Shown in pieces: positions 53,801-60,915 of a stretch of DNA of 64,000 nucleotides. Below the pieces are notes generated by a model that was not told the DNA's origin, ran no database searches, and was given only the letters and a program-made list of their open reading frames with translations. Every line of letters starts with the position of its first letter. The stretch's first letter is position 1. The position numbers and the translations under genes were made by a program. The DNA is from Campylobacter armoricus (GTDB taxonomy: Bacteria > Campylobacterota > Campylobacteria > Campylobacterales > Campylobacteraceae), in NCBI RefSeq assembly GCF_013372105.1, contig NZ_CP053825.1:558001-622000 (forward strand). Direction: 5' to 3'.

Positions 53801-54458
53801 GGATAGGAAAAACAAGAAAAGTGTTAAAGAAAAACTTGATGAAAAAATCAAAAACCAAAAAATGAATGATGAGGATAAATGGAAAAGATTTGATGATTTT
53901 TTAAAAGAGAATAAAGATTATAATCTTGATGTTATGGGTAATTTAGATGCTATCGCTAGAGAATTTATACTCAATGCTAAAAAAAAGACACATAAGGGTA
54001 AAAAAGCTGATATACCTGATCTAATGCGTTCTAAAATAGAAAATGAATTAAACATCAAGCCTTTAAAAGAATTTGGGAAAAATTATGCAGAGTATTACCA
54101 TGATGGAAAGGGTGCTTTGCAAAAATTACTCATTGAAAAACAAGGACAAGTAGCAGGTGCTTTTTATAGGAAAGATTTAGGGGATATTGATTTGGTTTGG
54201 GGAGATGGTAACTTTGGATTAAGTCATATTATTAATCGAAGAGAAGAAGATTTTATTAAGCAAGGGCTAAATAAAATAGAAGCAAAAAATAAAGCTTTAA
54301 ATTTTATAAAAGAAATAGAAAATATTATAAATAATGGAAATGTAAAAAAGGGTAATAATAGAGCTTTTATTGATACTAAGAATAGTAGAGTTATGGTAGC
54401 ACTTGATTATAAAGGTAAAGATAAAAAGTGGATTATAACTGCATATAATTTTTATTAA
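50844..54458 (+). CDS. Large internal virion/ejection protein with C-terminal PBECR-type nuclease
   Basis: A 1204-residue protein. The N-terminal 500 residues include a Gly/Ala-rich hydrophobic stretch (about 170-215), perhaps membrane-active; a helical middle follows. The C-terminal about 125 residues (from FGKNYAEYYHDGKGALQKLL through LVWGDGNFGLSHII) match the DUF3519/PBECR fold (phage Barnase-EndoU-ColicinE5/D-RelE-like). A related-looking domain may precede it (about 835-960: NPTFFYKNNRMDIALIAKRL). This points to an RNase toxin carried in the virion and injected, or used against competitors. Toxicity and target are not shown. Confidence 0.75.
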   Translation: MREITQEQAQILKNQYARNTLASLEDNKKVMRYLNDLKEQSSDDIERMEIDKHKEEVYKNTPFFMENIYKDGSKNIKSNIMQTLSNASGSLGNYNFAKSVLGDEEAQRARAKVEENVLKSMSQELKKMGLGFIGKDEYNRRYFVSNTGETTELDDNAFMTLWRGLKTNAFEVGGSLAGALVGSKFKPILRAFPGAKKYADEITGGTLGAMIGSDIDYTKNAALFNKEPSFNDRLANSATAGLLNVGGDLAILGGAKALSGVKNSFLGVKDGIKAGANAGKDMIDGVALKGDRFVDKISQKDIPIVSKFSDGGLQNAEKAYDNVTKDIKDKAQIDELIAKENPTYLENGKPTIEFIRNVVEQGLNKNNFEFIQNGAKRTSEILKNISNALSGYPTTQRREILLKAAQAYPEVGSFLDDVLRSDKNASIAFLNMIKGQDEVFKNKTGLSGELDIKAWQKDNSSYKKRINDEYAQAIKSIDELNNGSIILDKEDLAKIEEFKNNNFLEQDIKANITSFLEEAVGKQLSTKEVFALRSALNKQLATGNKTYNTKEAYRLVKDVLDEAMIKNASNKELARNILEDANKNYALKENFSNSYLGKIKDQETPEAFKQRIAKGARNINEDKDLKKAFEGMNEAEKKAFERHAFNALLEKHRIEDIGYDFKGLAQELKSTQFVSKELNEAKELINVYAKIYQNNKDLILTAIASSGKKLNSSIATTIKGVFDRILIGSIFTRLHALAPIINSAKEQALKNQLLDALKLAKTHKEIIKTLKNIKISEPKQSKIFKNAVDNYIKVDKEQNKILKDALVEKGLIKGDNFYMDKPNPKYAKSDLNVKMSVSPNVRNLAKLTNDEIVADLEYLASKHKEMFKKPSDVFKLIKEIKENPTFFYKNNRMDIALIAKRLNDNKLGKLGVNKDTGEVRHVTKVKEKDLTRLEKVSKKNTKENVGIIQTFVQPGSKNDNSLNGLPNIFNSTQNKPKENLIEKLSEDRKNKKSVKEKLDEKIKNQKMNDEDKWKRFDDFLKENKDYNLDVMGNLDAIAREFILNAKKKTHKGKKADIPDLMRSKIENELNIKPLKEFGKNYAEYYHDGKGALQKLLIEKQGQVAGAFYRKDLGDIDLVWGDGNFGLSHIINRREEDFIKQGLNKIEAKNKALNFIKEIENIINNGNVKKGNNRAFIDTKNSRVMVALDYKGKDKKWIITAYNFY

Positions 54459-54462
54459 TATT

Positions 54463-54541
54463 ATCGCCCCTAGCTCAGCCGATACGCACTGAAGCTAGGC
54501 TTAATACTGACACTTTAAGCGTGAGTAGTGCCAATGGCGAT
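54463..54541 (+). ncRNA. Candidate compact structured RNA after the nuclease gene
   Basis: Starts four bases past the stop codon. Outer stem ATCGCC (54463-54468)/GGCGAT (54536-54541) closes a junction. Inside, CCTAGCT-CAG (54469-54478) pairs with CTG-A-AGCTAGG (54489-54499), ten pairs with one bulge. CTTAA (54500-54504) pairs with TTAAG (54515-54519). Loop bases ACGC (54484-54487) can pair with GCGT (54519-54522), a possible pseudoknot. It is more G+C-rich than its flanks and has a tRNA-like D-arm phrase (TAGCTCAGC), but it is not a tRNA. Class unknown. Confidence 0.5.
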
Positions 54542-54590
54542 TATTAATTATATCATAAATCCATATAATATTTTATAATATAAATAAGTG

Positions 54591-54887
54591 TTAATTATCT
54601 ATCTTTTTATTGCAACAATCGTTTAAGGAGTTTGGGTCATTTTTAAAATCTTTAAGCTTATTGCATATATTTTTAATGATTTCTTTTTCTACATTAAAAC
54701 AAGCACTTAGAAAATCATAAATATCGCCACTATTTGTTAATTTACAACATTTTACTATATAATCCCAATCATACATAATACCTCGACACAATAATGTTTG
54801 AACTTTTAAATTATTTTTTAAACCAGTTTTTATTGTGCGTGATTTTATGCTTAATGTTTCTCTATGCCATCCATATTTATCATTCAT
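54591..54887 (-). CDS. Hypothetical protein (98 residues)
   Basis: ATG 54887 overlaps the upstream stop (coupled translation) with GGAAA eight bases before it; a longer frame adds seven residues. Contains several Cys (CRGIM, KCCKL, CCNKK) and could bind metal. Convergent with the nuclease gene across the RNA element. An immunity role is conceivable by position only. Confidence 0.6.
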   Translation of the reverse strand: MNDKYGWHRETLSIKSRTIKTGLKNNLKVQTLLCRGIMYDWDYIVKCCKLTNSGDIYDFLSACFNVEKEIIKNICNKLKDFKNDPNSLNDCCNKKIDN

Positions 54888-55332
54888 AAATAGTTTTTCC
54901 AAGTTCAATTAAGTTTGCTTTTTTATATCCGCCCATAGTTTTCATTAAATCATCATCTAGACTAAAATTTATAATTTCTACTAAAGCTAAACTTGCAAAA
55001 AAAACTTTTTCATCATATTTCTTACTTTTATTTTCAGCTTCGCGCATTCTTTTGTAAGATATATCATTTATTTCTTGGTATATTTTAATAAGTTTTTTAG
55101 ATATATCTTTAAATTGCTTATCTTCAATTGGGTTTTTTAATTTAAAATAAAAAGCAGAAAGATTTTCCATATCTCTTATTATTTCAACACAAAGATTATT
55201 ATATTTTCTAGTCTTTGTATGCTCCTCTATTGCTTTTTTAAATTCTTTAATTAAGGCTGTAAGATTTTCTTTTAGAATACTTATTCCACCAAAAATACTT
55301 TCTTGGCTTGATATGCTTATTGCATTTGTCAT
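54880..55332 (-). CDS. Hypothetical helical protein (150 residues)
   Basis: Predicted all-helical (ILKENLTALIKEFKKAIEEH; KKLIKIYQEINDISYKRMRE). RBS AAAGGAATAAC precedes the ATG. Upstream partner of the preceding gene, transcribed against the late genes, so probably expressed in the lysogen. No family recognised. Confidence 0.62.
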   Translation of the reverse strand: MTNAISISSQESIFGGISILKENLTALIKEFKKAIEEHTKTRKYNNLCVEIIRDMENLSAFYFKLKNPIEDKQFKDISKKLIKIYQEINDISYKRMREAENKSKKYDEKVFFASLALVEIINFSLDDDLMKTMGGYKKANLIELGKTIYE

Positions 55333-55437
55333 TTTGTTATTCCTTTTTCACACACTTATTATATAATATCACAAAATAATTAATATTTTATTGTGTTTAA
55401 GAATAAAGCAAAAAACATTCCTATTTATGTTTAATAC

Positions 55438-55647
55438 CTACCTTATAAAAGGTTTTATAGATTTTGAAATTTCATCTAAAACTTTTGCTTTTTCATAATT
55501 AATAAGCCAACTATTTACCCAGCCGGGTATAGAATTTGTTTGTCTCCAATTGGTTACGCCGGTATAGCTCATTTTAACCATTTCAGAAAAATCTTTTTTG
55601 CTTAAACTGATTGATTTTAATTTATTCTCAAATTCATCATAATTCAT
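55438..55647 (-). CDS. Small helix-turn-helix regulator
   Basis: A 69-residue protein with a helix-turn-helix at about 15-40 (SKKDFSEMVKMSYTGVTNWR), followed by an Ile/Pro turn and a helix. RBS AAAGGTGTTAAA precedes the ATG. Divergent from the Rha-type gene, it is the likely repressor of the promoter at 55,715. Confidence 0.72.
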   Translation of the reverse strand: MNYDEFENKLKSISLSKKDFSEMVKMSYTGVTNWRQTNSIPGWVNSWLINYEKAKVLDEISKSIKPFIR

Positions 55648-55714
55648 TTTAACACCTTTACAAATAAAATATTTATTATTTTACAAAAAAACAACTAAAA
55701 TATTTATAAAATTA

Positions 55715-55743
55715 TTGACAATATAACTAAATAATGTTATAAT
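55715..55743 (+). promoter_or_regulatory. Perfect-consensus sigma-70 promoter
   Basis: TTGACA and TATAAT separated by exactly 17 bases, an unusually complete match for this genome. It drives the Rha-like gene and possibly the capsid genes. Confidence 0.75.
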
Positions 55744-55751
55744 TTACTCAT

Positions 55752-55774
55752 AAAACAAATGATTTATTTGTTTT
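55752..55774 (+). promoter_or_regulatory. Palindromic operator at the transcription start
   Basis: AAAACAAAT-GATTT-ATTTGTTTT, a perfect 9-base inverted repeat located from about +2 of the promoter, well placed for a repressor to block transcription. Confidence 0.65.
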
Positions 55775-55797
55775 AAATCAAAACAAAAAGGTAAAAA

Positions 55798-56523
55798 ATG
55801 GAAAAATTAGCTGTAATTAATGGCGTAGGTGTAGAGTTGGAGGTAGCCAACGACCAAGTAACGACTACCTCTTTAGACATCGCGGCAGTTTTTAATAAAC
55901 GCCACGATAATATTATAGCAAAAATTGAAACTTTCCCAAAGGATAGTTTCACTGACCTTAATTTTAAGGCGAGTAAATATACTGATAGCACGGGTAGGGT
56001 TTTACCTTGTTATAAAATCACTCGCGATGGCTTTTCTTTACTTGTTATGGGTTTTACAGGCGAAAAGGCTTATAAATGGAAAATTGAGTTTATCAAAGCT
56101 TTTAATGAAATGGAAAAAAGACTAAGAAATATTGAATATGAGAAGTACAATAAGTTAGCTTTTAGACAGAGCTTAGGTTATAAATCTCAACTAGCACAGC
56201 AAAAACTAAAATATGAAAATGAGATTAAAGCTTTAAAATATGATTTAGAGCATAAAAACGAGTTAAGCTTTAAAAGAAAGCTTAGCAATGAAGAATTATT
56301 AGAGCTTAGAAAATTTCTAGCAAAAGATTATGAAATAGTTTGTTTTAAAAAATGGGAGTATATGTTATTTGCTGAAAGCATTTCAAGAAAAAACTATAAA
56401 CTAGATAAAGCAAATGGTTTTTGTATTTATAAAAGTATAGAAGAAAAGTTTAATTCTAGGCTTGATTATTATAAACATTATGATGAATATGAGGAAAAAT
56501 GGGGTAAGTTATTAAGAAGATAA
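55798..56523 (+). CDS. Rha-family phage regulatory/antirepressor-like protein
   Basis: A 241-residue protein. Residues about 20-105 match the Rha (phage_pRha) domain: TTSLDIAAVFNKRHDNIIAKI, LPCYKITRDGFSLLVMGFTG, KAYKWKIEFIKAFNEME. A coiled coil and a C-terminal conserved-looking domain (EELLELRKFLAKDY) follow. Rha proteins interfere with lytic growth when host factors are missing, or act as antirepressors. Controlled by a strong promoter with operator. Confidence 0.85.
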   Translation: MEKLAVINGVGVELEVANDQVTTTSLDIAAVFNKRHDNIIAKIETFPKDSFTDLNFKASKYTDSTGRVLPCYKITRDGFSLLVMGFTGEKAYKWKIEFIKAFNEMEKRLRNIEYEKYNKLAFRQSLGYKSQLAQQKLKYENEIKALKYDLEHKNELSFKRKLSNEELLELRKFLAKDYEIVCFKKWEYMLFAESISRKNYKLDKANGFCIYKSIEEKFNSRLDYYKHYDEYEEKWGKLLRR

Positions 56524-56621
56524 AATTTTTCTTTAATTTTTCCAATTTGTTTCAAAAGTGGTAGATTTGAAATAAAGCCTTGGTGTAAAATCTTTGAAAT
56601 TTTATAAAAGGAGATTTTAAA

Positions 56622-57638
56622 ATGGCTTTATCATCTATGGAATTTACGCCACCAGCAACAGAAAATGTCAAATTAAAACCTAGTGTATATGAAACGATTA
56701 TACAAATAGGAGCAGATGAAACACCACTTTTAAACAAAATTGGAACTTCAAAAGTTACAAACCCGCTTATTCATTCGTGGTTAAGTGATACACTCAAAGA
56801 GCCAAAGAAAAATGCAAACATAGAATATAGCAAGTTTGTAGGCGATATGGAAAACACCACTCAAAAAACCTCTAATGCAACACAAATCCTTATTAGTGAG
56901 ATTGCAATTAGCACCACTTTAATGCATGCTAAACAATACGGCGGTAATGAAATGAGCTACCAAGTAGGTAAAAAAGCCAAAGAGCATAAAAGAGATATAG
57001 AATATGCTTTGTTTGGATTAGGTCGTGATAGTGATGCTAAAAAATCAGTGTTTAAAGAGTATATACAACCACAAAAAAGCGTAAGTGGAGAAATGGCTGG
57101 GTTATTTTACTATATAGCAAAAGGACAAACAAGCTTTAGCGATGGAAAAAGGGGAAATGTATTAGCCTTTGATGAGGCAAAAGATTGGAGTGGGGCTCCT
57201 AGTTTGCTTACTGAAGATAAATTAGGTCAGATTTTGCAAACTATTTGGGATAGTGGAGCTACGCCTAAAGATGTATTTTTAGGAGCTAGTTTAAAACCAG
57301 CTATTAATAAACTCGCTACTAGGATTTTTGGAAATGAAAAAAATCTAGTTGGCAATGTAATAAGCCTTGAGACAGATTTTGGAACGATTAATTTTCATTT
57401 ACATAGACTATTAAGCCCTAAATATGGCTTAGGCGATGTTTTAATCGCAGGTGATTTTGAATTTATGAAACACGGACTTTACATTCCTACTTATATGGAA
57501 GATGTTGTAGATTCATCAACAGGAAAAGCAAAAAGATTTTTCACACAAAGCACACTAGAAGTAAGAAATGCTGATGCATTTGCTATAGGTGTTGGGCTTA
57601 GTAGTGTAGAAGGTGGAGCCTTAAAGCTTAAAAAATGA
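56622..57638 (+). CDS. Major capsid protein (SU10-like)
   Basis: A 338-residue protein of the SU10 major-capsid/DUF5309 type: MALSSMEFTPP start, ETPLLNKIGTSKV, the E-loop-like HSWLSDTLKEP, YEMSYQ-type segment, and a C-terminal FFTQSTLEVRNADAFAIGVGL. RBS AAAGGAGATTTT is strong, as expected for an abundant product. It follows the Rha gene rather than the scaffold-like gene. Confidence 0.85.
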   Translation: MALSSMEFTPPATENVKLKPSVYETIIQIGADETPLLNKIGTSKVTNPLIHSWLSDTLKEPKKNANIEYSKFVGDMENTTQKTSNATQILISEIAISTTLMHAKQYGGNEMSYQVGKKAKEHKRDIEYALFGLGRDSDAKKSVFKEYIQPQKSVSGEMAGLFYYIAKGQTSFSDGKRGNVLAFDEAKDWSGAPSLLTEDKLGQILQTIWDSGATPKDVFLGASLKPAINKLATRIFGNEKNLVGNVISLETDFGTINFHLHRLLSPKYGLGDVLIAGDFEFMKHGLYIPTYMEDVVDSSTGKAKRFFTQSTLEVRNADAFAIGVGLSSVEGGALKLKK

Positions 57639-58033
57639 AAAGTGCTTTAGCCAGGGACATTATTTTAAAAAAAATGTCTAAAGAAAGAACTAGCGTTGAT
57701 GATAAATATATAAAAGCCTACATTTTAGAGGCGTATTATTATATTTGTGGTAAATGTGAGCCTAGCGTGCTCACTAAAACCATAAGAGAAGAAGACCAAA
57801 AGGTTTTAAGAAATGTCAGAAACAATGCATTTTTAATCGTCCCTGATGAACCTAATTTTGATGATGAAGAAGAACATTTAATGATAGATGAAAGCCTTTG
57901 CTATGCTGTTATTAATTATGTATGTTTTTTGATGAGTAAGGGCGAAAATGTGATGTATTTAAAACTTTGTAATGAGATTATAGCTGATTATATTAGCAAA
58001 GACGGGCAGGAGTTAGAATATGCATACTTGTGA
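57635..58033 (+). CDS. Probable head completion/connector protein
   Basis: A 132-residue protein coupled by ATGA to the capsid gene. Helical, with acidic middle (PDEPNFDDEEEHLMIDE). Position directly after capsid suggests an adaptor. No family firmly recognised. Confidence 0.6.
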   Translation: MKSALARDIILKKMSKERTSVDDKYIKAYILEAYYYICGKCEPSVLTKTIREEDQKVLRNVRNNAFLIVPDEPNFDDEEEHLMIDESLCYAVINYVCFLMSKGENVMYLKLCNEIIADYISKDGQELEYAYL

Positions 58034-58208
58034 TACTTATAAAAAGTTTATCAGGGTTAAAGACTATGAAGCTTATGAAAAAAGTATTACAAATTTAGAT
58101 TTTATAGCTTATTTAGACACTAAATCTTGGCTTGAGGCTATGAATGATTTATTGCTTTTTTCAGAAAAAAGAATATTAGATTGCGATTTTTATGAAGCAG
58201 GAGAGTAA
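58020..58208 (+). CDS. Small virion-region protein (62 residues)
   Basis: Overlaps the preceding gene by 14 bases, with AGGAGTTAGAAT as RBS. Short helical protein without recognised domain, between connector and fibre genes. Confidence 0.58.
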   Translation: MHTCDTYKKFIRVKDYEAYEKSITNLDFIAYLDTKSWLEAMNDLLLFSEKRILDCDFYEAGE

Positions 58209-58211
58209 AAA

Positions 58212-60269
58212 ATGGTGAGTTTAGCTGAGTTAAAAACTGGTAAAGAAAAATTAGAACTAATCAATCAAATCTTATTAAGGATTGATACTATAGCTAGGGC
58301 TTTAGACAATACAAGACTTGATGAGATAGTAGGATTAAAAGAAAATGTAACAAGCTTACATGAGCAAACCTTAAAATTAAAACAAGAAGTATTAACTATG
58401 CACACGGGCATAAGTGAAAACAAACAAGATTTAGACACTAAGTTTGAAAGCATAAACGAAAAATATACTCTCATGCAAGAACAATTTATTTTTATAGAAA
58501 AAGCATATAATGATTTTAACGCCTCAAGGGAGGATTTAGAAGCTATTAAGGCTTTTATAGAAGAGAATAAGCCTATATTTGAAGATTTAAAAGAAGATTT
58601 AACTAAATACGAAAGTATGAAGATAGATTTAGAAAAGATAAATAATGAAATAATCCAAAGTGCTAATTTAACAAAAGAATATTTTGAGTTAAGCACAAAA
58701 ATAAAAGATGAGATATTAAAAGAACTAGATCATGCTTTAGATATAGTTGGAAGTTTGCATATTAATGTAGAAGAATTAAGAGCGATTAAACCTGAGCTTT
58801 TGCAAATAAAAAGCGAGGTAAAAGAGCTATCAAAATATGCTGTTAATGTAGTAAGTGAAGCTAGTGAGGTTTTAAAAAATAAAATCAATACTATCTTTTT
58901 TGAAAATCAAAGATTAAATCAAGAAATGATAGATAGTGTTAAAAAGCTAGAAGAAATAAAATACGATGTTGGTATAAAATATAAAGAAATAATACAAGCT
59001 TATGAGCTTTTGGTAGAAACTAAAGAGAGCTTAGAAGAGTTAAAAGAAGTTATTGCTTTATATAAAGAGTTTGAAAACGACATTAAATCATATTCAGAGC
59101 TTATAAAAAATTTCAAAGAGCAAATCGCAAATTTAGAAAGTGATTTAGAAAATAAAGCACAAGATATAAATGATAATCTAGAAGCTAAAAAAGAGCAAAT
59201 AATCTCATCTATAGAAATAGCAAAAAACGAAGCTATCGTCAAATTTGATGAACTTGTTGCAAAATGTGAGGGCTATAAACTCCATTTTGAGCAAAGCTAT
59301 GATAAGTTTAACCAAAGAGCTTTAATAGCTAATGAAGATTTGGGAAGATTAGCTGAGGTTGCTAAAAAAGAGCTAGGCAATGATAAGTTAATCTATGAAA
59401 CTGAGTTAAAAGCAATAAGGGATGAAGTTTTAGGCATTAAAAACGATTGTTTAGAAAAAGTAGATACAAAGATTTCAACTCTTTTAGAAACTCTTTTAGA
59501 AAAAGAAGAAGAATTTAATCAGCATGTAAGCACTTCTAAAAATCTAATAGACAATCTTACAAGTATTTTTAATACTAATTACCAGGCTAAAAAAAACGAA
59601 CTCAATCTTTTAGTAACTGAAAATATGCGTAATATGTATGAGAGCAAAGAAGAGTATATACAAGAACTTGAAGCAAAAACACAACTTTGCAAAAATGAGC
59701 TTGAAACAAAAAAAGATGAGTGCTTAGAAGAGATAGACGCAAAGGCCGTAGAGTATGATATAGTGAATATAAAAGAAGATGTTGCAAATTTAAAACCTAG
59801 GGTAGAAGCTTTAGAGTTTGATAAGACAAACAAAGATGCTAAAATTGATATACTAGAAAACGCTACTAACGCCAATGCTCAAAAAATAGAACAAACAAAA
59901 GAAGAGCTAAAAACTAAAGAAAATAGTGGTACTGCTGCTAATTTAGATAATGCTTTAAAACAAGAATTAGCAACACTTATTAATAAAAAAGAAAATACAG
60001 GTGTAGCAAAATCACTAACAGATGCATTAAAAACAGAACTTACTAATTTGATTAATGCTAAAGAAGCAAAAGGCACTGCTGCTAATTTAGATAAAGCTTT
60101 AGAAGCCAAGCTTACTAACTTAATTAGCGCTAAAGAAGCAAAATTAACTTTAAGTACAACAAACAGTGGTTATTACAAAACAACAACTTTTTATATAAAT
60201 GGCAAATCTTGTGGATCAATAACTTATTCCACTTACAAACCAGAATCTTCTAGTGGCAATAACTTTTAA
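58212..60269 (+). CDS. Long coiled-coil tail fibre/appendage protein
   Basis: A 685-residue protein. Residues 1-560 are almost entirely heptad coiled coil; residues 570-641 contain three 24-residue repeats (ENSGTAANLDNALKQELATL-type); a short Ser/Thr/Tyr-rich beta tip (about 645-685, GYYKTTTFYINGKSCGSITY) ends it. This is the layout of a trimeric fibre with a receptor-binding tip. Followed by a small helical protein and a radical SAM enzyme. Confidence 0.78.
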   Translation: MVSLAELKTGKEKLELINQILLRIDTIARALDNTRLDEIVGLKENVTSLHEQTLKLKQEVLTMHTGISENKQDLDTKFESINEKYTLMQEQFIFIEKAYNDFNASREDLEAIKAFIEENKPIFEDLKEDLTKYESMKIDLEKINNEIIQSANLTKEYFELSTKIKDEILKELDHALDIVGSLHINVEELRAIKPELLQIKSEVKELSKYAVNVVSEASEVLKNKINTIFFENQRLNQEMIDSVKKLEEIKYDVGIKYKEIIQAYELLVETKESLEELKEVIALYKEFENDIKSYSELIKNFKEQIANLESDLENKAQDINDNLEAKKEQIISSIEIAKNEAIVKFDELVAKCEGYKLHFEQSYDKFNQRALIANEDLGRLAEVAKKELGNDKLIYETELKAIRDEVLGIKNDCLEKVDTKISTLLETLLEKEEEFNQHVSTSKNLIDNLTSIFNTNYQAKKNELNLLVTENMRNMYESKEEYIQELEAKTQLCKNELETKKDECLEEIDAKAVEYDIVNIKEDVANLKPRVEALEFDKTNKDAKIDILENATNANAQKIEQTKEELKTKENSGTAANLDNALKQELATLINKKENTGVAKSLTDALKTELTNLINAKEAKGTAANLDKALEAKLTNLISAKEAKLTLSTTNSGYYKTTTFYINGKSCGSITYSTYKPESSSGNNF
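59919..60134 (+). repeat. Three 72-base coding repeats in the fibre gene
   Basis: Three consecutive 72-base units encode related 24-residue blocks (residues 570-593, 594-617, 618-641), each with G-(T/V)-A-x-(N/S)-L and a Leu-rich helix. Units 1 and 3 are closest. Confidence 0.75.
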
Positions 60270-60279
60270 AGGAAATACT

Positions 60280-60915
60280 ATGTTTTATAATCTAAACAAT
60301 AATGATTTTTTAGAACTTGAAACTACTATATCTAGAATAGAACAAAAGCTTTTAGCACTAGATGGTACTAGTGATCAAAAAAGTATCAACAAAGCCAAGC
60401 ACTTAAATGAAAGTAAAGCTTCATTGCAAAAATGCTTAGAAAAAAAAGATGATGATAAATATGATTTTTTCTTGCATCAAATTTATACTTTAACTTGGGG
60501 GCATAAACCCATAGAAGAAATGAATGAAGATGAAATCTTACCTTGCTATACAAAAGTAGATAAAGAACAAGTTAATATCCCTAGCTTAAAAGAAATAGCA
60601 CAAAGTATTTTAAAAGAAGAAGTTGATGCGCTCATTAACAATCATCCTTTAATGCAAGAAAGAATGAGTGATTATGATGAAAAAGGAGTGCCAAGAAAGA
60701 TAAGTATAAGACAAGCTAAATTAGCGCTTTTAGAAGTAGGACTTTTAGAGACAATAGAAACTATGATGCAAAGTGCTCCTAAGGCAACTCAAATAAGCTG
60801 GGAATATGCAACAGAATTTGAAAGAAATAACGAGCTTATTTTGTTTTTTCAACAACAAGCAAAATTAAGTGATGATGAAGTAGATGAACTTTTTAAGAAA
60901 GCAAAGGGTTTTTAA
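60280..60915 (+). CDS. Phage protein between fibre and radical SAM genes
   Basis: A 211-residue protein; ATG 60280 has AAAGGAAATACT upstream. The C-terminal part (RQAKLALLEVGLLETIETMM, ISWEYATEFERNNEL) is a segment I know from phage proteins encoded next to tail fibres, possibly assembly chaperones. The N-terminal 120 residues are helical and unassigned. Its last base overlaps the radical SAM ATG. Confidence 0.65.
   Translation: MFYNLNNNDFLELETTISRIEQKLLALDGTSDQKSINKAKHLNESKASLQKCLEKKDDDKYDFFLHQIYTLTWGHKPIEEMNEDEILPCYTKVDKEQVNIPSLKEIAQSILKEEVDALINNHPLMQERMSDYDEKGVPRKISIRQAKLALLEVGLLETIETMMQSAPKATQISWEYATEFERNNELILFFQQQAKLSDDEVDELFKKAKGF

Noticed and set aside
54463-54541. The RNA-like element as a tRNA gene
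   Set aside because: Although TAGCTCAGC resembles a D arm, there is no TTCRA T loop, no 7-base anticodon loop in place and no CCA.
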